64,000 nucleotides of DNA. It comes from an uncultured Bacteroidales bacterium. GTDB taxonomy: Bacteria > Bacteroidota > Bacteroidia > Bacteroidales > UBA932. The notes under the pieces were generated by a model that made no database searches, was not told where the DNA came from, and was given only the letters and a program-made list of their open reading frames with translations. Below are positions 24,340 through 33,009 of the stretch, in pieces (position 1 is the first letter of the stretch; every line of letters starts with the position of its first letter). The position numbers and the translations under genes were made by a program. Location of the stretch: contig CALUQB010000001.1 of NCBI GenBank assembly GCA_944322815.1, forward strand, positions 1 through 64,000, given 5' to 3'.

Positions 24340-25578
24340 TCAGTCGAGTTTGTGAATCGCCAGACCACTCCTAAGCTTCGGCTCGAACCACGTAGTCTTC
24401 GGCGGCATGATATTGCCGGAATCGGCTATATCCACTATCTGCTTCATCGAGACAGGATAGAGGGCGAATGCCACGGCCATCTCGCCGCTGTCGACTCTCT
24501 TCGACAGTTCTCCGAGACCGCGGATGCCACCTACGAAGTCTATCCTCTTGTCAGTCCTCAGATCCTTTATCCCGAGAATCCTGTCCAGAACCAGATTCGA
24601 CAATATGGTCACGTCCAGCACTCCGATAGGATCGGAATCATCATACCGGCTTTCCCTGGCTTCCAGAGAGTACCATTCACCTCCAAGATACATCGAAAAG
24701 TTGTGCAGATGCTCCGGCTTGCAGATTTCCTTGCCTTTTTTCTCTACGATGAAGTCTTCTTCGAGAGCTTTCAGGAATTCTTCCGCAGTAAGTCCGTTGA
24801 GGTCCTTTACAACACGGTTGTAGTCAATGATGGTGAGCTGGCTTTCAGGAAAAGCTACCGCCATGAAATAGTTATACTCCTCGTTACCGGTATGGTCAGG
24901 GTTTCCGGTACGTTTTTCAGCTCCTACCCTGGCCGCCGCTGCAGTCCTGTGATGGCCGTCGGCTACGTAGAATGCAGGTATGTCCTTGAATATCTCTGTG
25001 ATGCGCCTTACGGTATCGTCATCGTCTATCACCCAGAAATGATGCCCGAATCCGTCTTCAGCCGTGAAATCATATTCGGGCTTTCCCGCGGTGTATTTCC
25101 GTACTATGGCATCGATTTCGGCATTGTCCGGATAGGAGAAGAACACAGGTTCGATATTGGCATTCTGGATTCTGACATGTACCATCCTGTCATCTTCCTT
25201 GTCCTTACGTGTCAGTTCGTGTTTCTTTATCTTGCCTTCCGAATAGTCATCCGTGTGTGCGCAGAGCACGAGTCCGTACTGTGTCTTTCCGTTCATTGTC
25301 TGCGCATAAATGTAGTAGCATGGCTTGCTGTCCTGCACGAGCCATCCTTTTTCCTGCCACGACTTGAAGTTCTTCACAGCCTGATCGTAGACCTCATGGC
25401 TGTGCTCGTCCGGCATCGGCTCGAAGTCTATTTCCGGCTTGGTGATGTGCAAAAGTGATTTTTCCGAAGCTTCTGCCTTGGCTTCGGCTGAGTTCAGAAC
25501 ATCGTACGGACGTGCCGCCACTTCTTCCACGAGTTCCTTAGGCGGTCTTACGGCCGCAAACGGTTTGATTCTTACCAT
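24340..25578 (-). CDS. DUF1015-family protein, associated with serine biosynthesis
   Basis: A 412-residue cytoplasmic protein of the DUF1015 family. It opens with VRIKPFAAVRPPKELVEEVA and a PYDVLNSAEA segment, and has the conserved IPAFYVADGHHRTAAAARVG near the middle. The biochemical role is not established to my knowledge; in Bacteroidota the gene often lies next to serC and serA, as here. A terminator hairpin between serA and this gene (25667-25701) suggests it can be transcribed separately. Confidence 0.85.
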   Translation of the reverse strand: MVRIKPFAAVRPPKELVEEVAARPYDVLNSAEAKAEASEKSLLHITKPEIDFEPMPDEHSHEVYDQAVKNFKSWQEKGWLVQDSKPCYYIYAQTMNGKTQYGLVLCAHTDDYSEGKIKKHELTRKDKEDDRMVHVRIQNANIEPVFFSYPDNAEIDAIVRKYTAGKPEYDFTAEDGFGHHFWVIDDDDTVRRITEIFKDIPAFYVADGHHRTAAAARVGAEKRTGNPDHTGNEEYNYFMAVAFPESQLTIIDYNRVVKDLNGLTAEEFLKALEEDFIVEKKGKEICKPEHLHNFSMYLGGEWYSLEARESRYDDSDPIGVLDVTILSNLVLDRILGIKDLRTDKRIDFVGGIRGLGELSKRVDSGEMAVAFALYPVSMKQIVDIADSGNIMPPKTTWFEPKLRSGLAIHKLD

Positions 25579-25666
25579 AAAATTGATTATAAGTTTAGTG
25601 TTTATTGCCGATTTTCAACGTTCAGGCAGATAATCCGCCTGAAATGATTCTTTTATCCGGCAGATC

Positions 25667-25701
25667 AAAAAAAGTGCGCCCGGATTCCGGACACACTTTT
25701 T
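25667..25701 (-). terminator. Rho-independent terminator after serA
   Basis: On the minus strand AAAAAGTG(TG)TCCGG and CCGGG(CG)CACTTTTTTT form a hairpin with a short AAT loop and a T-tract. A small palindrome (TTCAGGC...GCCTGAA, 25621-25643) lies between it and the next gene. Confidence 0.75.
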
Positions 25702-25711
25702 ATTTCTTATC

Positions 25712-26632
25712 CTATTTGTTGACCTGGAATCTTGTGTTCCCGGTGGCGAAGAAATCCACGATCTGGGATGCGGCCGCGAGGCCTGCGTTCACATTGGCTT
25801 CAGCCGTCTCCGCTCCCATTTTCTTAGGTGTGGCGAAGACCCTCTTGCCGAATTTCTCGTTCAGTTCGGTCTGGCAGTCGGCAGCTATGTCGGTGACATA
25901 TTTCAGGTCCGGTCTGTCCGTAAGCGCTTTTTCAAGCTCGGCCTCGTTTATGATTTCCTTGCGGGCAGTATTCAGCAGGCAGCCGCCTGACGGCATCAGT
26001 GTGATAAGCCCGTAGCCGATGGACCTTTTGGTCTCTGCGGTAGCCGGAATGTGCAGAGAAATGAAATTGCATTCGCTGTACATCTGCTCTACAGACTCTG
26101 CCGGTGTCACACCTTCTTCCTTCATCTTTTCAGCAGGGACGTACGGATCGAAGGCCATCACCTCCATGCCGAGACATTTCGCTTTCTGTGCGACAAGCCT
26201 TCCGACGTTCCCGTACGCCTGGATGCCGAGTTTCTTTCCTTTGATCTCGCTGCCGGTACCTGGTGTGAACTGGTTCCTGGACATGTAGATCATCATGGAG
26301 ATGGCCAGCTCGGCGACAGCATTGGAGTTCTGTCCAGGTGTATTCATGGCCACGATATTCTTTGCCGTGCAGGCTTCGAGGTTGATATTGTCGTAGCCGG
26401 CACCGGCTCTTACTACGATTTTCAGATTCTTCGCGGCATCGATGACATCAGCCGTGACCTTGTCCGATCTGACGATGAGGGCATCTGCGTCAGCCACGGC
26501 CTTGATAAGTTTCTCAGGTGAATCGTATTTCTCCAGAAGCACGACCTCATGTCCGGCTTTCTGCGCGATTTCCTTCATCCCGTTCACTGCAGCTGCCGCG
26601 AACGGTTTCTCTGTGGCGATAAGTATTTTCAT
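25712..26632 (-). CDS. serA: D-3-phosphoglycerate dehydrogenase, short form
   Basis: A 306-residue NAD-dependent dehydrogenase for the first step of serine synthesis. The substrate-binding RAGAGYDNINLEACTAKNI, the nucleotide-binding LGIQAYGNVGRLVAQKAKCL and the LLNTARKEIINEAEL segments follow the D-2-hydroxyacid dehydrogenase pattern. The usual catalytic His region reads FATPKKMGAETAEANVN, where the expected GxHxG-type histidine is not obvious. The protein lacks the C-terminal ACT regulatory domain of longer SerA enzymes, as in other Bacteroidota. It starts six bases after serC. Confidence 0.88.
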   Translation of the reverse strand: MKILIATEKPFAAAAVNGMKEIAQKAGHEVVLLEKYDSPEKLIKAVADADALIVRSDKVTADVIDAAKNLKIVVRAGAGYDNINLEACTAKNIVAMNTPGQNSNAVAELAISMMIYMSRNQFTPGTGSEIKGKKLGIQAYGNVGRLVAQKAKCLGMEVMAFDPYVPAEKMKEEGVTPAESVEQMYSECNFISLHIPATAETKRSIGYGLITLMPSGGCLLNTARKEIINEAELEKALTDRPDLKYVTDIAADCQTELNEKFGKRVFATPKKMGAETAEANVNAGLAAASQIVDFFATGNTRFQVNK

Positions 26633-26638
26633 GATTGG

Positions 26639-27712
26639 TTACTTTTTCATTGATTCGAATTCCTGCATGCACTTGATCAGAGCTTCCACGCTCTCCACAG
26701 GGCAGGCATTGTAGATGGAAGCCCTGAAGCCGCCGACTGATCTGTGCCCCTTGATACCCAGCATTCCCTGGCCTTTCGCGAACTCGAGGAATTCGTCCTG
26801 CAGGTTCTCGTAGCCTGGAGCCATCACGAAGCATACGTTCATGTCCGAACGGTCTTCCCTGGCCGCAGTCCCGATGAACAGAGAATTCCTGTCGATCTCG
26901 GCATACAGCATGCCGGCCTTTTTCCTGTTGGTCTCGTAGATAGCCTCCACACCGCCATTCTCTTTCAGCCATTTCAGTGTCTCGTACATCACGTAGATAG
27001 GGAATACAGGCGGAGTATTGAACATGGAGCCTCCGTCTATATGCGTCTGGTAGTTCAGCATCGTAGGTATGTAGCGGCTCACCTTGCCAAGCGCATCTTT
27101 CTTCACTATGGCGAAAGCGACTCCTGCAGGGCCTACATTCTTCTGTGCGCCTCCGTATATCAGGGCGTATTTGCTCACGTCACGCGGACGGCTCATGATG
27201 TCGGAAGACATGTCCGCTATAAGAGGTACCGGGCTGTCTATGTCTTCCTTGATCTGCGTACCGTAGATGGTATTGTTCGTGGTGATATGGAAATAGTCCA
27301 GATCGGATGGGATTTCGTATCCTTTCGGAATATAATTGAATGTAGTATCTGCAGATGATGCTACAGCATAGGCTTCACCTATCCCTTTCGCTTCTTTCAG
27401 AGCCTTTTTCGCCCATACTCCTGTCTCCAGATATCCGGCTTTCTTCTCCAGAAAGTTCATCGCCACGCAGAGGAACTGCAGGCTGGCTCCGCCTCCCATG
27501 AACAGCACCTCATGGGTATCCGGAATGTGCAAAAGTTCTTTCCACAGGGCACGACAGTCATCCATCACCTGTACCCACTCCTTCGATCTGTGGGATATGC
27601 TGATGACAGGCACTCCGGTGCCCTTGAAGTCTTTCAATGCCTCGATGGCCTTGTCGACGGCCTGCTGCGGAAGCACGCAAGGTCCGGCGAAGAAATTGTG
27701 AACTTTTTTCAT
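26639..27712 (-). CDS. serC: Phosphoserine aminotransferase
   Basis: A 357-residue pyridoxal-phosphate enzyme that transaminates 3-phosphohydroxypyruvate to phosphoserine. Seen are the N-terminal [20 protein letters not shown], the glycine-rich cofactor site [17 protein letters not shown], the Schiff-base Lys in [16 protein letters not shown] and the C-terminal [18 protein letters not shown]. It leads the serC-serA pair on the minus strand. The length is that of the family. Confidence 0.96.
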   Translation of the reverse strand: MKKVHNFFAGPCVLPQQAVDKAIEALKDFKGTGVPVISISHRSKEWVQVMDDCRALWKELLHIPDTHEVLFMGGGASLQFLCVAMNFLEKKAGYLETGVWAKKALKEAKGIGEAYAVASSADTTFNYIPKGYEIPSDLDYFHITTNNTIYGTQIKEDIDSPVPLIADMSSDIMSRPRDVSKYALIYGGAQKNVGPAGVAFAIVKKDALGKVSRYIPTMLNYQTHIDGGSMFNTPPVFPIYVMYETLKWLKENGGVEAIYETNRKKAGMLYAEIDRNSLFIGTAAREDRSDMNVCFVMAPGYENLQDEFLEFAKGQGMLGIKGHRSVGGFRASIYNACPVESVEALIKCMQEFESMKK

Positions 27713-27772
27713 AATGGTATGATATTAAAATATCGTTAAATATAATAAAATCTTCGGATAAGATGAAATTTG

Positions 27773-28231
27773 TCAGAACAGGCTCTTTATGTCCGACCTC
27801 TTTTCGCAGTAGTGGCACAGCAGTGAAATTTCCCCGTTTTCCTCCATGACCGTGAACCTGGTCCTGACAGGCTGGTGGTTCGTGATGCATTTGGGATTCA
27901 TGCATTTGGCTATACCTGTGATTTCATGAGGCATGACCAGTTTCTTTTTCTCCACTACCTGGAAATTCCTGATGATGTTGACAGTGGCATGCGGCGCTAT
28001 CAGAGCCAGTTTGTTCAGCTCTTCGTCCTGAAAGAACCTGTCCGCTATCTTTATGATGCCTTTCTTCCCGAACAGCTTGCTGTTCAGGTTAATGCCAATG
28101 GTTATCTGGTTTTCGATGCCTTTCAGTCCGAGAATGTCGAGAGCCTTGTAGACATTTCCGGCAGGTATGTGGTCCAGTACTGTCCCGTTCTCCAGTGCGC
28201 TGACTTTCAGCTCCTTGTTTATACTTTCCAT
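27773..28231 (-). CDS. pyrI: Aspartate carbamoyltransferase regulatory chain
   Basis: A 152-residue nucleotide-binding regulatory subunit. The N-terminal allosteric domain has KVSALENGTVLDHIPAGN. The C-terminal zinc domain has the ligand pairs C-x4-C in AKCMNPKCITNH and C-x2-C in LLCHYCEKR. It assembles with PyrB and mediates feedback by nucleotides. It follows pyrB by 39 bases, as in enterobacteria and Bacteroides. Confidence 0.96.
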   Translation of the reverse strand: MESINKELKVSALENGTVLDHIPAGNVYKALDILGLKGIENQITIGINLNSKLFGKKGIIKIADRFFQDEELNKLALIAPHATVNIIRNFQVVEKKKLVMPHEITGIAKCMNPKCITNHQPVRTRFTVMEENGEISLLCHYCEKRSDIKSLF

Positions 28232-28270
28232 ATCGATAGGTGTTCTTTAAAGTATCTTTTTCCGGCGGTT

Positions 28271-29176
28271 TTATCTGTATCCGAGCAGACAGGAGATGAT
28301 GGCCATCCTGACATAAAGCCCGTTTTCCGCCTGTTTGAAATAATACGCATACGGAGTTTCGTCCACGTCCTGGTCGATCTCGTTTACTCTCGGGAGAGGA
28401 TGCAGTATCTTCATGTTCGGTTTCACGTTTTCCAGCATGGACGCTTTCAGCCTGTATACATCCTTCACTTTTTCGTATTCCATCGGGTCTGTGAACCGTT
28501 CCTGCTGCACCCTGGTCATGTACAGGATGTCACAGTCGTCCAGATGTTCCTCCAGCGATGTGGTTTCAGTGTATTTTATACCCCTTTCGTTCAGGAAATC
28601 CTTGTATTCCACAGGCATTTTCAGCTCTTCAGGTGCAGTGAATATGAATTCGGGGCTGAAATGCGACATGGCCTGCAGCAGTGAATGTGTGGTCCTTCCG
28701 TATTTCAGGTCGCCGACCATGTTTATTTTCAGGTGGTCGAGCCTCCCCTGTGTCTGCATGATGGTATACAGGTCCAGAAGCGTCTGGGAAGGATGCTGGT
28801 TCGCTCCGTCACCTGCATTGACCACAGGGACAGAAGAAACTTCGGAAGCATATCTGGAACTTCCTTCGAGAGGATGTCTCATGATGATCATGTCCACGTA
28901 ATTGGACACCATCTTGATGGTGTCTTTCAATGTCTCTCCCTTGCTCACACTCGTGTTCGTAGCGTCCGAGAAGCCGATGACCTTGGCTCCAAGCCTGTTT
29001 ACGGCCGTTTCGAAACTCAGTCTCGTCCTGGTGGAAGGTTCGAAGAAAATACAGGCTATTACCTTGCCTTCCAGAATGTTCTGGACCCTGTTCCTTTCGA
29101 ATTCTTTCGCAGTCTCGAGCACGTGCAGGATTTCTTCCTTGCTGAAATCCCGGATTGAAATAAGACTTTTCTTCAT
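28271..29176 (-). CDS. pyrB: Aspartate carbamoyltransferase catalytic chain
   Basis: A 301-residue enzyme that makes carbamoyl aspartate in pyrimidine synthesis. The carbamoyl-phosphate loop [15 protein letters not shown] lies near residues 44-58. Further family segments are [31 protein letters not shown] and the C-terminal [18 protein letters not shown]. The gene lies between the YigZ-family gene (11 bases upstream) and pyrI, so the three may be co-transcribed. Confidence 0.97.
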   Translation of the reverse strand: MKKSLISIRDFSKEEILHVLETAKEFERNRVQNILEGKVIACIFFEPSTRTRLSFETAVNRLGAKVIGFSDATNTSVSKGETLKDTIKMVSNYVDMIIMRHPLEGSSRYASEVSSVPVVNAGDGANQHPSQTLLDLYTIMQTQGRLDHLKINMVGDLKYGRTTHSLLQAMSHFSPEFIFTAPEELKMPVEYKDFLNERGIKYTETTSLEEHLDDCDILYMTRVQQERFTDPMEYEKVKDVYRLKASMLENVKPNMKILHPLPRVNEIDQDVDETPYAYYFKQAENGLYVRMAIISCLLGYR

Positions 29177-29186
29177 TATGGTAGCG

Positions 29187-29816
29187 TCATTCTATGTTTT
29201 CTATCGAGCATCCGCCTACTTTCCCGATCATTTCCCTGAATGTTTCGGTCAGCGACAGCCTCACGTCCGTTTCCAGGAGGCATTCCATCCCGAAATCCTG
29301 TTTGTGTGCTGAAAGACCGAGGTCTTTCAATACCTTCATCACCCCGTTCATCTCCATGTATCCGAATCTCAGCCTGAACCGTTCGGATGCAGTCTTTTCT
29401 ATGATCTCCGCATTCTCCAGAGCGTCTGCCGTGGATGTCCTGTAGGCTCTGATCAGTCCCGGTATTCCCAGCTTGATGCCTCCGAAATATCTGACTACCA
29501 CTACCAGGATGTCGCTTAGCTCCAATGAGTCTATCTGTCCCAGGATAGGCCGTCCGGCGGAAGATGACGGTTCTCCGTCGTCATTCGCACGGAACACGTC
29601 GCGGCGGTATCCGAGCCGGTAGGCGTAGCAGTGGTGACGGGCATCGTGATATTCTTTTTTCAGGGCTGATACTATGTCTTTGATTTCCTCTTCCGACGAA
29701 ACCGGATATGCATGGGCAATGAATCTGCTGCCATTGTCCTTGAAAAGGCCCTTTGAAGGGCCTGCAATACTCTTGAATGTATCTTTTTCGGGTGTCGTCG
29801 TGTCCATGTCGGTCAT
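29187..29816 (-). CDS. YigZ/IMPACT-family protein
   Basis: A 209-residue cytoplasmic protein of the YigZ family. The N-terminal domain has [17 protein letters not shown], the HHCYAYRLG segment with [18 protein letters not shown], and [13 protein letters not shown](I)PGLIRAY. A C-terminal ferredoxin-like half follows (DUF1949-like). The family is linked to translation regulation in eukaryotes but its bacterial role is unsettled. It is divergent from the gene at 29910. Confidence 0.9.
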   Translation of the reverse strand: MTDMDTTTPEKDTFKSIAGPSKGLFKDNGSRFIAHAYPVSSEEEIKDIVSALKKEYHDARHHCYAYRLGYRRDVFRANDDGEPSSSAGRPILGQIDSLELSDILVVVVRYFGGIKLGIPGLIRAYRTSTADALENAEIIEKTASERFRLRFGYMEMNGVMKVLKDLGLSAHKQDFGMECLLETDVRLSLTETFREMIGKVGGCSIENIE

Positions 29817-29850
29817 GTGGCGAATCCAAAATTAGTGTTTTTTATATTAT

Positions 29851-29883
29851 TTTGCAACGGCACGGAAATATTTTGTACCTTTG
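29851..29883 (+). promoter_or_regulatory. Promoter of the TnpR-passenger-like gene and miaA
   Basis: A -33 TTTG (29851-29854), a 21-base spacer and a -7 TACCTTTG (29876-29883) give a full consensus match. The predicted start lies about 20 bases before the ATG at 29910. Confidence 0.7.
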
Positions 29884-29909
29884 GTCTCCGTTGAAATTTT
29901 TAAAGATTT

Positions 29910-30464
29910 ATGGTACTCAGATACAGGGTTTCTCTTCCGGGCATTAAAGGTTTTGCCAGAATATATGAGGTCAAGGCCAATATGACCCTTTATACTTTCC
30001 ACAAACAGATGAGGGCTGACATGGATTTCCCTCAGGATCAGATGGTGCTGTTCAAGGCATTGGACCAGGATGGTGCCGTCATAGCCAGGTACGGCATTTT
30101 CGATCTGGGCGCAGGCACCATCGACTCGGTGACTCTGGACCAGACACTGAAAGCCGGAGCCGTATCTTTCGTGTATTTCTATGACACAACGAATGTGAAA
30201 AGTGTCATAGTGACTTATGAAGGAGAGGCCGAGCCTCGTCCCGGAGTGGTTTATCCTCTGCTTGTGGAATCCAAGGGACCGAATCCCGTAGAGTTCGAGA
30301 ACGGATATGTAGCATACGAAGACCTTCCTGATGACAAGAAAAAGCGTCCTCTGGCCGATTCCGATGACGATGACTTCGATGACGATGAAGAAGATGATCA
30401 GGATGACGAAGACATGGATGACGAGGATGGGAAGGAAGTGTATGATGAAGACGAGGATATCTGA
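29910..30464 (+). CDS. pRiA4b ORF-3/IS1096 TnpR-passenger-like protein with acidic tail
   Basis: A 184-residue protein. The N-terminal 130 residues resemble the pRiA4b ORF-3-like fold often named 'IS1096 element passenger TnpR family'; despite that name, Bacteroidota copies are chromosomal housekeeping-like genes. Landmarks are YRVSLPGIKGFARIYEV, TLYTFHKQMRADMDF and VSFVYFYDTTNVKSVIVTY. The last 35 residues are almost all Asp and Glu, a likely disordered acidic tail. It precedes miaA by 22 bases and shares its promoter. No function is established. Confidence 0.75.
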   Translation: MVLRYRVSLPGIKGFARIYEVKANMTLYTFHKQMRADMDFPQDQMVLFKALDQDGAVIARYGIFDLGAGTIDSVTLDQTLKAGAVSFVYFYDTTNVKSVIVTYEGEAEPRPGVVYPLLVESKGPNPVEFENGYVAYEDLPDDKKKRPLADSDDDDFDDDEEDDQDDEDMDDEDGKEVYDEDEDI

Positions 30465-30485
30465 GTCCGTCATTGAATCTGTCGC

Positions 30486-31349
30486 ATGGGCAGAAAACTC
30501 ATTATAATATTGGGGCCGACAGCTGTCGGCAAGACTGATTACAGTATAAGGGAGGCTCTGAAATACGGGTCTCCTGTCATTTCGTGCGATTCGCGGCAGA
30601 TATACCGTGAAATGAGCATTGGCACGGCAGTGCCGTCTGACGAACAGCTGGCTGCGGTACGTCATTATTTCATACATTCCCATCCGGTCACCGGACTTTA
30701 TTCTGCCGGCAGGTATGAGGTGGAAGCCCTGGCTCTGGTGGAAAGGCTTTTCGAAGAAGGTCACGATACTCTGGTGATGGCCGGAGGTTCCGGGTTCTAT
30801 ATAGACGCATTCTGCCGGGGGCTGGATGATTTTCCTCCGGTGGATATGGAACTGCGCGAGTCTCTCAACCGCAGACTTGCAGATGAAGGGGTGGAGTCTC
30901 TGCGTCTGGACTTGAAACGTCTGGATCCGGAGTCTTATGCAGCCATCGACATAGCGAACGGCCAGCGTGTGCTCCGTGCTCTGGAAGTGTGTCTGTCGTC
31001 CGGACGTCCGTTTTCATCTTTCAAGACATCGCCTGCCAGGAAACGGAATTTCGAAATCGAAAAAGTCGGTCTGACACGGCCGAGAGACGAACTGTATGCC
31101 AGGATAAACCGGCGTGTCCTGGAGATGGTGGATGCCGGTCTGGTGGAGGAGGTCGCCGGTCTGTCTGCATACCGCCATCTGCCTGCCTTGCAGACTGTAG
31201 GTTACAGGGAAATATTCCAGTATCTTGACGGTGAAATATCGCTGGACAGGGCGGTGGAGCTCGTGCAGCGGAATACCAGGCATTATGCCAAACGCCAGCT
31301 GGCTTATTGGGCTCGGGATCCTGAAATCCGCTGGATTCCTGCGGTCTGA
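30486..31349 (+). CDS. miaA: tRNA dimethylallyltransferase
   Basis: A 287-residue enzyme that adds a dimethylallyl group to A37 of tRNAs reading UNN codons. Visible motifs are the P-loop ILGPTAVGKTDYS (residues 7-19), the SCDSRQIYREMSIGTA segment, HYFIHSHPVTGLYSAGRYE and a C-terminal RNTRHYAKRQLAYW. It is slightly shorter than the E. coli enzyme, as usual in Bacteroidota. It follows the acidic-tailed protein gene within one transcript. Confidence 0.95.
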   Translation: MGRKLIIILGPTAVGKTDYSIREALKYGSPVISCDSRQIYREMSIGTAVPSDEQLAAVRHYFIHSHPVTGLYSAGRYEVEALALVERLFEEGHDTLVMAGGSGFYIDAFCRGLDDFPPVDMELRESLNRRLADEGVESLRLDLKRLDPESYAAIDIANGQRVLRALEVCLSSGRPFSSFKTSPARKRNFEIEKVGLTRPRDELYARINRRVLEMVDAGLVEEVAGLSAYRHLPALQTVGYREIFQYLDGEISLDRAVELVQRNTRHYAKRQLAYWARDPEIRWIPAV

Positions 31350-31433
31350 CAAGGTTCGCTTCGTGACGGATCGCCTTTCCTTACGCTGAAATCACGGATA
31401 TTCCCGAATGTCTGAAATTCGCCGATATAAAAG

Positions 31434-31464
31434 TTTGTTTGTCAGAAAATTATTCCTAAATTTA
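31434..31464 (+). promoter_or_regulatory. Promoter of the tandem lipoprotein genes
   Basis: A -33 TTTG (31434-31437), a 19-base spacer and a -7 TAAATTTA (31457-31464; last base off consensus) precede a leader of about 90 bases before the ATG at 31558. Confidence 0.5.
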
Positions 31465-31557
31465 ACGAAAAATAAAAAGATTCATTGATATTGTGTACTG
31501 AACCCGAACCTGACCAGACTGGAGTTAACGATCCGCAAGGATAAAAAATACAGTATC

Positions 31558-32001
31558 ATGAAAAAATTTTATTTTCTGAAAGGATTGTTCATAATCCTTT
31601 GCATTGTGTCTTGCTTTGTATTGTTAGCAGGATGCCGTTATGTGGAGAATTCCACTGTCCCTTTTTGGATGGTATTGGAAGTCTCTCTTGACGATAAATT
31701 TTCGAAAGATATCACAGTCACAACCAGTGCCGGGTATCTGAATGATATTGGATTCGAAGAAGAATCACATTCAATTATTATTGATATTTCAGAGCCTACA
31801 ACAAGAGAAGGCATAGGAGCTCGAGTTCCGCATGAATACGTGATAACACTCTACGGTCAGAACATAGAGTCCGGAACGTATATCAGGGTCGTTACGAATG
31901 ATATATGGTCAGAGATAGATAAGATCTACGACAAAGACGGGAACGAAATCCCGTTTGAGCAAGGTCCTTCAGTCAATGACTATAGCTTTACTCTTCCATA
32001 A
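31558..32001 (+). CDS. Small lipoprotein, first of a tandem pair
   Basis: A 147-residue protein with a lipoprotein signal (hydrophobic core, then LLAGCRYVEN). No known domain was recognised. It is homologous to the next gene product, sharing the PFW start of the mature part and an almost identical ending (IESGTYIRVVT, WSEIDKIYDKDGNEIPFE). The gene is A/T-rich relative to miaA. It is likely secreted to the periplasm or surface. The function is unknown. Confidence 0.7.
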   Translation: MKKFYFLKGLFIILCIVSCFVLLAGCRYVENSTVPFWMVLEVSLDDKFSKDITVTTSAGYLNDIGFEEESHSIIIDISEPTTREGIGARVPHEYVITLYGQNIESGTYIRVVTNDIWSEIDKIYDKDGNEIPFEQGPSVNDYSFTLP

Positions 32002-32021
32002 CTTGTAATAAGTGAGAAAGT

Positions 32022-32441
32022 ATGAAACGAGAATTAATTTATATGATGGCAGTATCAGTGCTTGTCTTGTTCTCAGGATGCCGCATGGTTGATGATTCAG
32101 CGCCGCTGTTCTGGGCAGGCTTTGAGATAGCACTTGGTGAGAAATATTCTGATAATGTAACGGTGACAATCAACGCCGGGGTCGTTCAGGAAATAGAATC
32201 GGACAGAGAGTCGTCTTCCATCAAATTTAACATTAATGACCATGATTCCACTTCAGGTGAAGATATCCGTGCCCATGAATATATAATAACCTTTACCGGG
32301 GCTAATATAGAGTCTGGAACGTATATCAGGGTCGTTACGGATGATGCGTGGTCAGAGATAGATAAGATATACGACAAAGACGGGAACGAAATCCCGTTTG
32401 AACCGGATGATTTTCATGTTTATCATTTCGCCCTGCCTTGA
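32022..32441 (+). CDS. Small lipoprotein, second of a tandem pair
   Basis: A 139-residue lipoprotein (lipobox LFSGCRMVDD). It is a paralogue of the upstream gene, 20 bases away. Overall similarity is moderate in the N-terminal two thirds, but the DNA for the C-terminal part (32307-32401) matches 31864-31958 at 89 of 95 positions, pointing to gene conversion or a recent partial duplication. A terminator follows at 32478-32521. The function is unknown. Confidence 0.7.
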   Translation: MKRELIYMMAVSVLVLFSGCRMVDDSAPLFWAGFEIALGEKYSDNVTVTINAGVVQEIESDRESSSIKFNINDHDSTSGEDIRAHEYIITFTGANIESGTYIRVVTDDAWSEIDKIYDKDGNEIPFEPDDFHVYHFALP

Positions 32442-32477
32442 TTCGGCTGGCACAGTCTGTCGATGTCGGATGAAAAG

Positions 32478-32521
32478 GAAAATGGGACGGTCCTGCAAAA
32501 AGGCCGCCCCATTTTCTTTTT
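32478..32521. terminator. Bidirectional terminator between lipoprotein and DUF3127 genes
   Basis: GAAAATGGGACGG and CCGCCCCATTTTC form a stem with one mismatch across a 13-base loop, with a T-tract on the plus side and A-rich sequence on the other. It can serve both convergent genes. Confidence 0.75.
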
Positions 32522-32538
32522 CATGCTTTCCGTTTTTC

Positions 32539-32973
32539 CTAGAATGGCAAATCGTCTTCTGCCTCACCGGTGTTTCCTTCTCCGATGAAGCCATGCTTCG
32601 TGCTGGCTGCATCCACCGGATTCGGAGCAGTGTTTGTTCCGGAACCTTCCACTCCTGTCGGAGCGAATCCTGTGGTGTAACTTTCCTGAACAGGAGCTTC
32701 ACCTTCTATCTTCCATGCACGGAGGTCTGTGTACCATCTGTTGTTGTACTCACGGCTGCTGATGCTGAATGAAACCTTTACGGTGTCGCCTATCTGGTAT
32801 TTTTCCAGATCCTTCACCTTTTCAGGTCCCCAGACGTTCAGACATGCCTGAGTAGGATAGTTCCCGTCCTGGTACTCGATGACGAATTCCTGTTTGGACC
32901 AGTCACCTCTGGCGGATTTGCCGCTCTGGACTGCAAGTTTCCTGATGATTTTACCTTCGATTTCTAAAGCCAT
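32539..32973 (-). CDS. DUF3127 protein with SSB-like C-terminal tip
   Basis: A 144-residue protein. The N-terminal 90 residues form the DUF3127 domain, predicted to be an OB-like fold (MALEIEGKIIRKLAVQSG, VKVSFSISSREYNNRWYTDL). A flexible, low-complexity linker follows, and the protein ends in EAEDDLPF. The acidic-Leu/Ile-Pro-Phe tip is the hallmark by which single-stranded DNA-binding protein recruits partners. A role in DNA metabolism is plausible but inferred. Confidence 0.8.
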   Translation of the reverse strand: MALEIEGKIIRKLAVQSGKSARGDWSKQEFVIEYQDGNYPTQACLNVWGPEKVKDLEKYQIGDTVKVSFSISSREYNNRWYTDLRAWKIEGEAPVQESYTTGFAPTGVEGSGTNTAPNPVDAASTKHGFIGEGNTGEAEDDLPF

Positions 32974-33009
32974 AACAGTAGTTTATAGTGTTTTACGTCA
33001 GTTGACAGA

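Noticed and set aside
24238..25458. 406-codon plus-strand reading frame opposite the DUF1015 gene
   Set aside because: The minus-strand DUF1015 protein is clearly real; the plus frame has no family features and starts within the repeat region.
29910..30464. Insertion-sequence passenger gene, implying a mobile element
   Set aside because: The family name refers to IS1096, but no transposase, terminal inverted repeats or target duplications are present, and the gene is embedded in a miaA operon.
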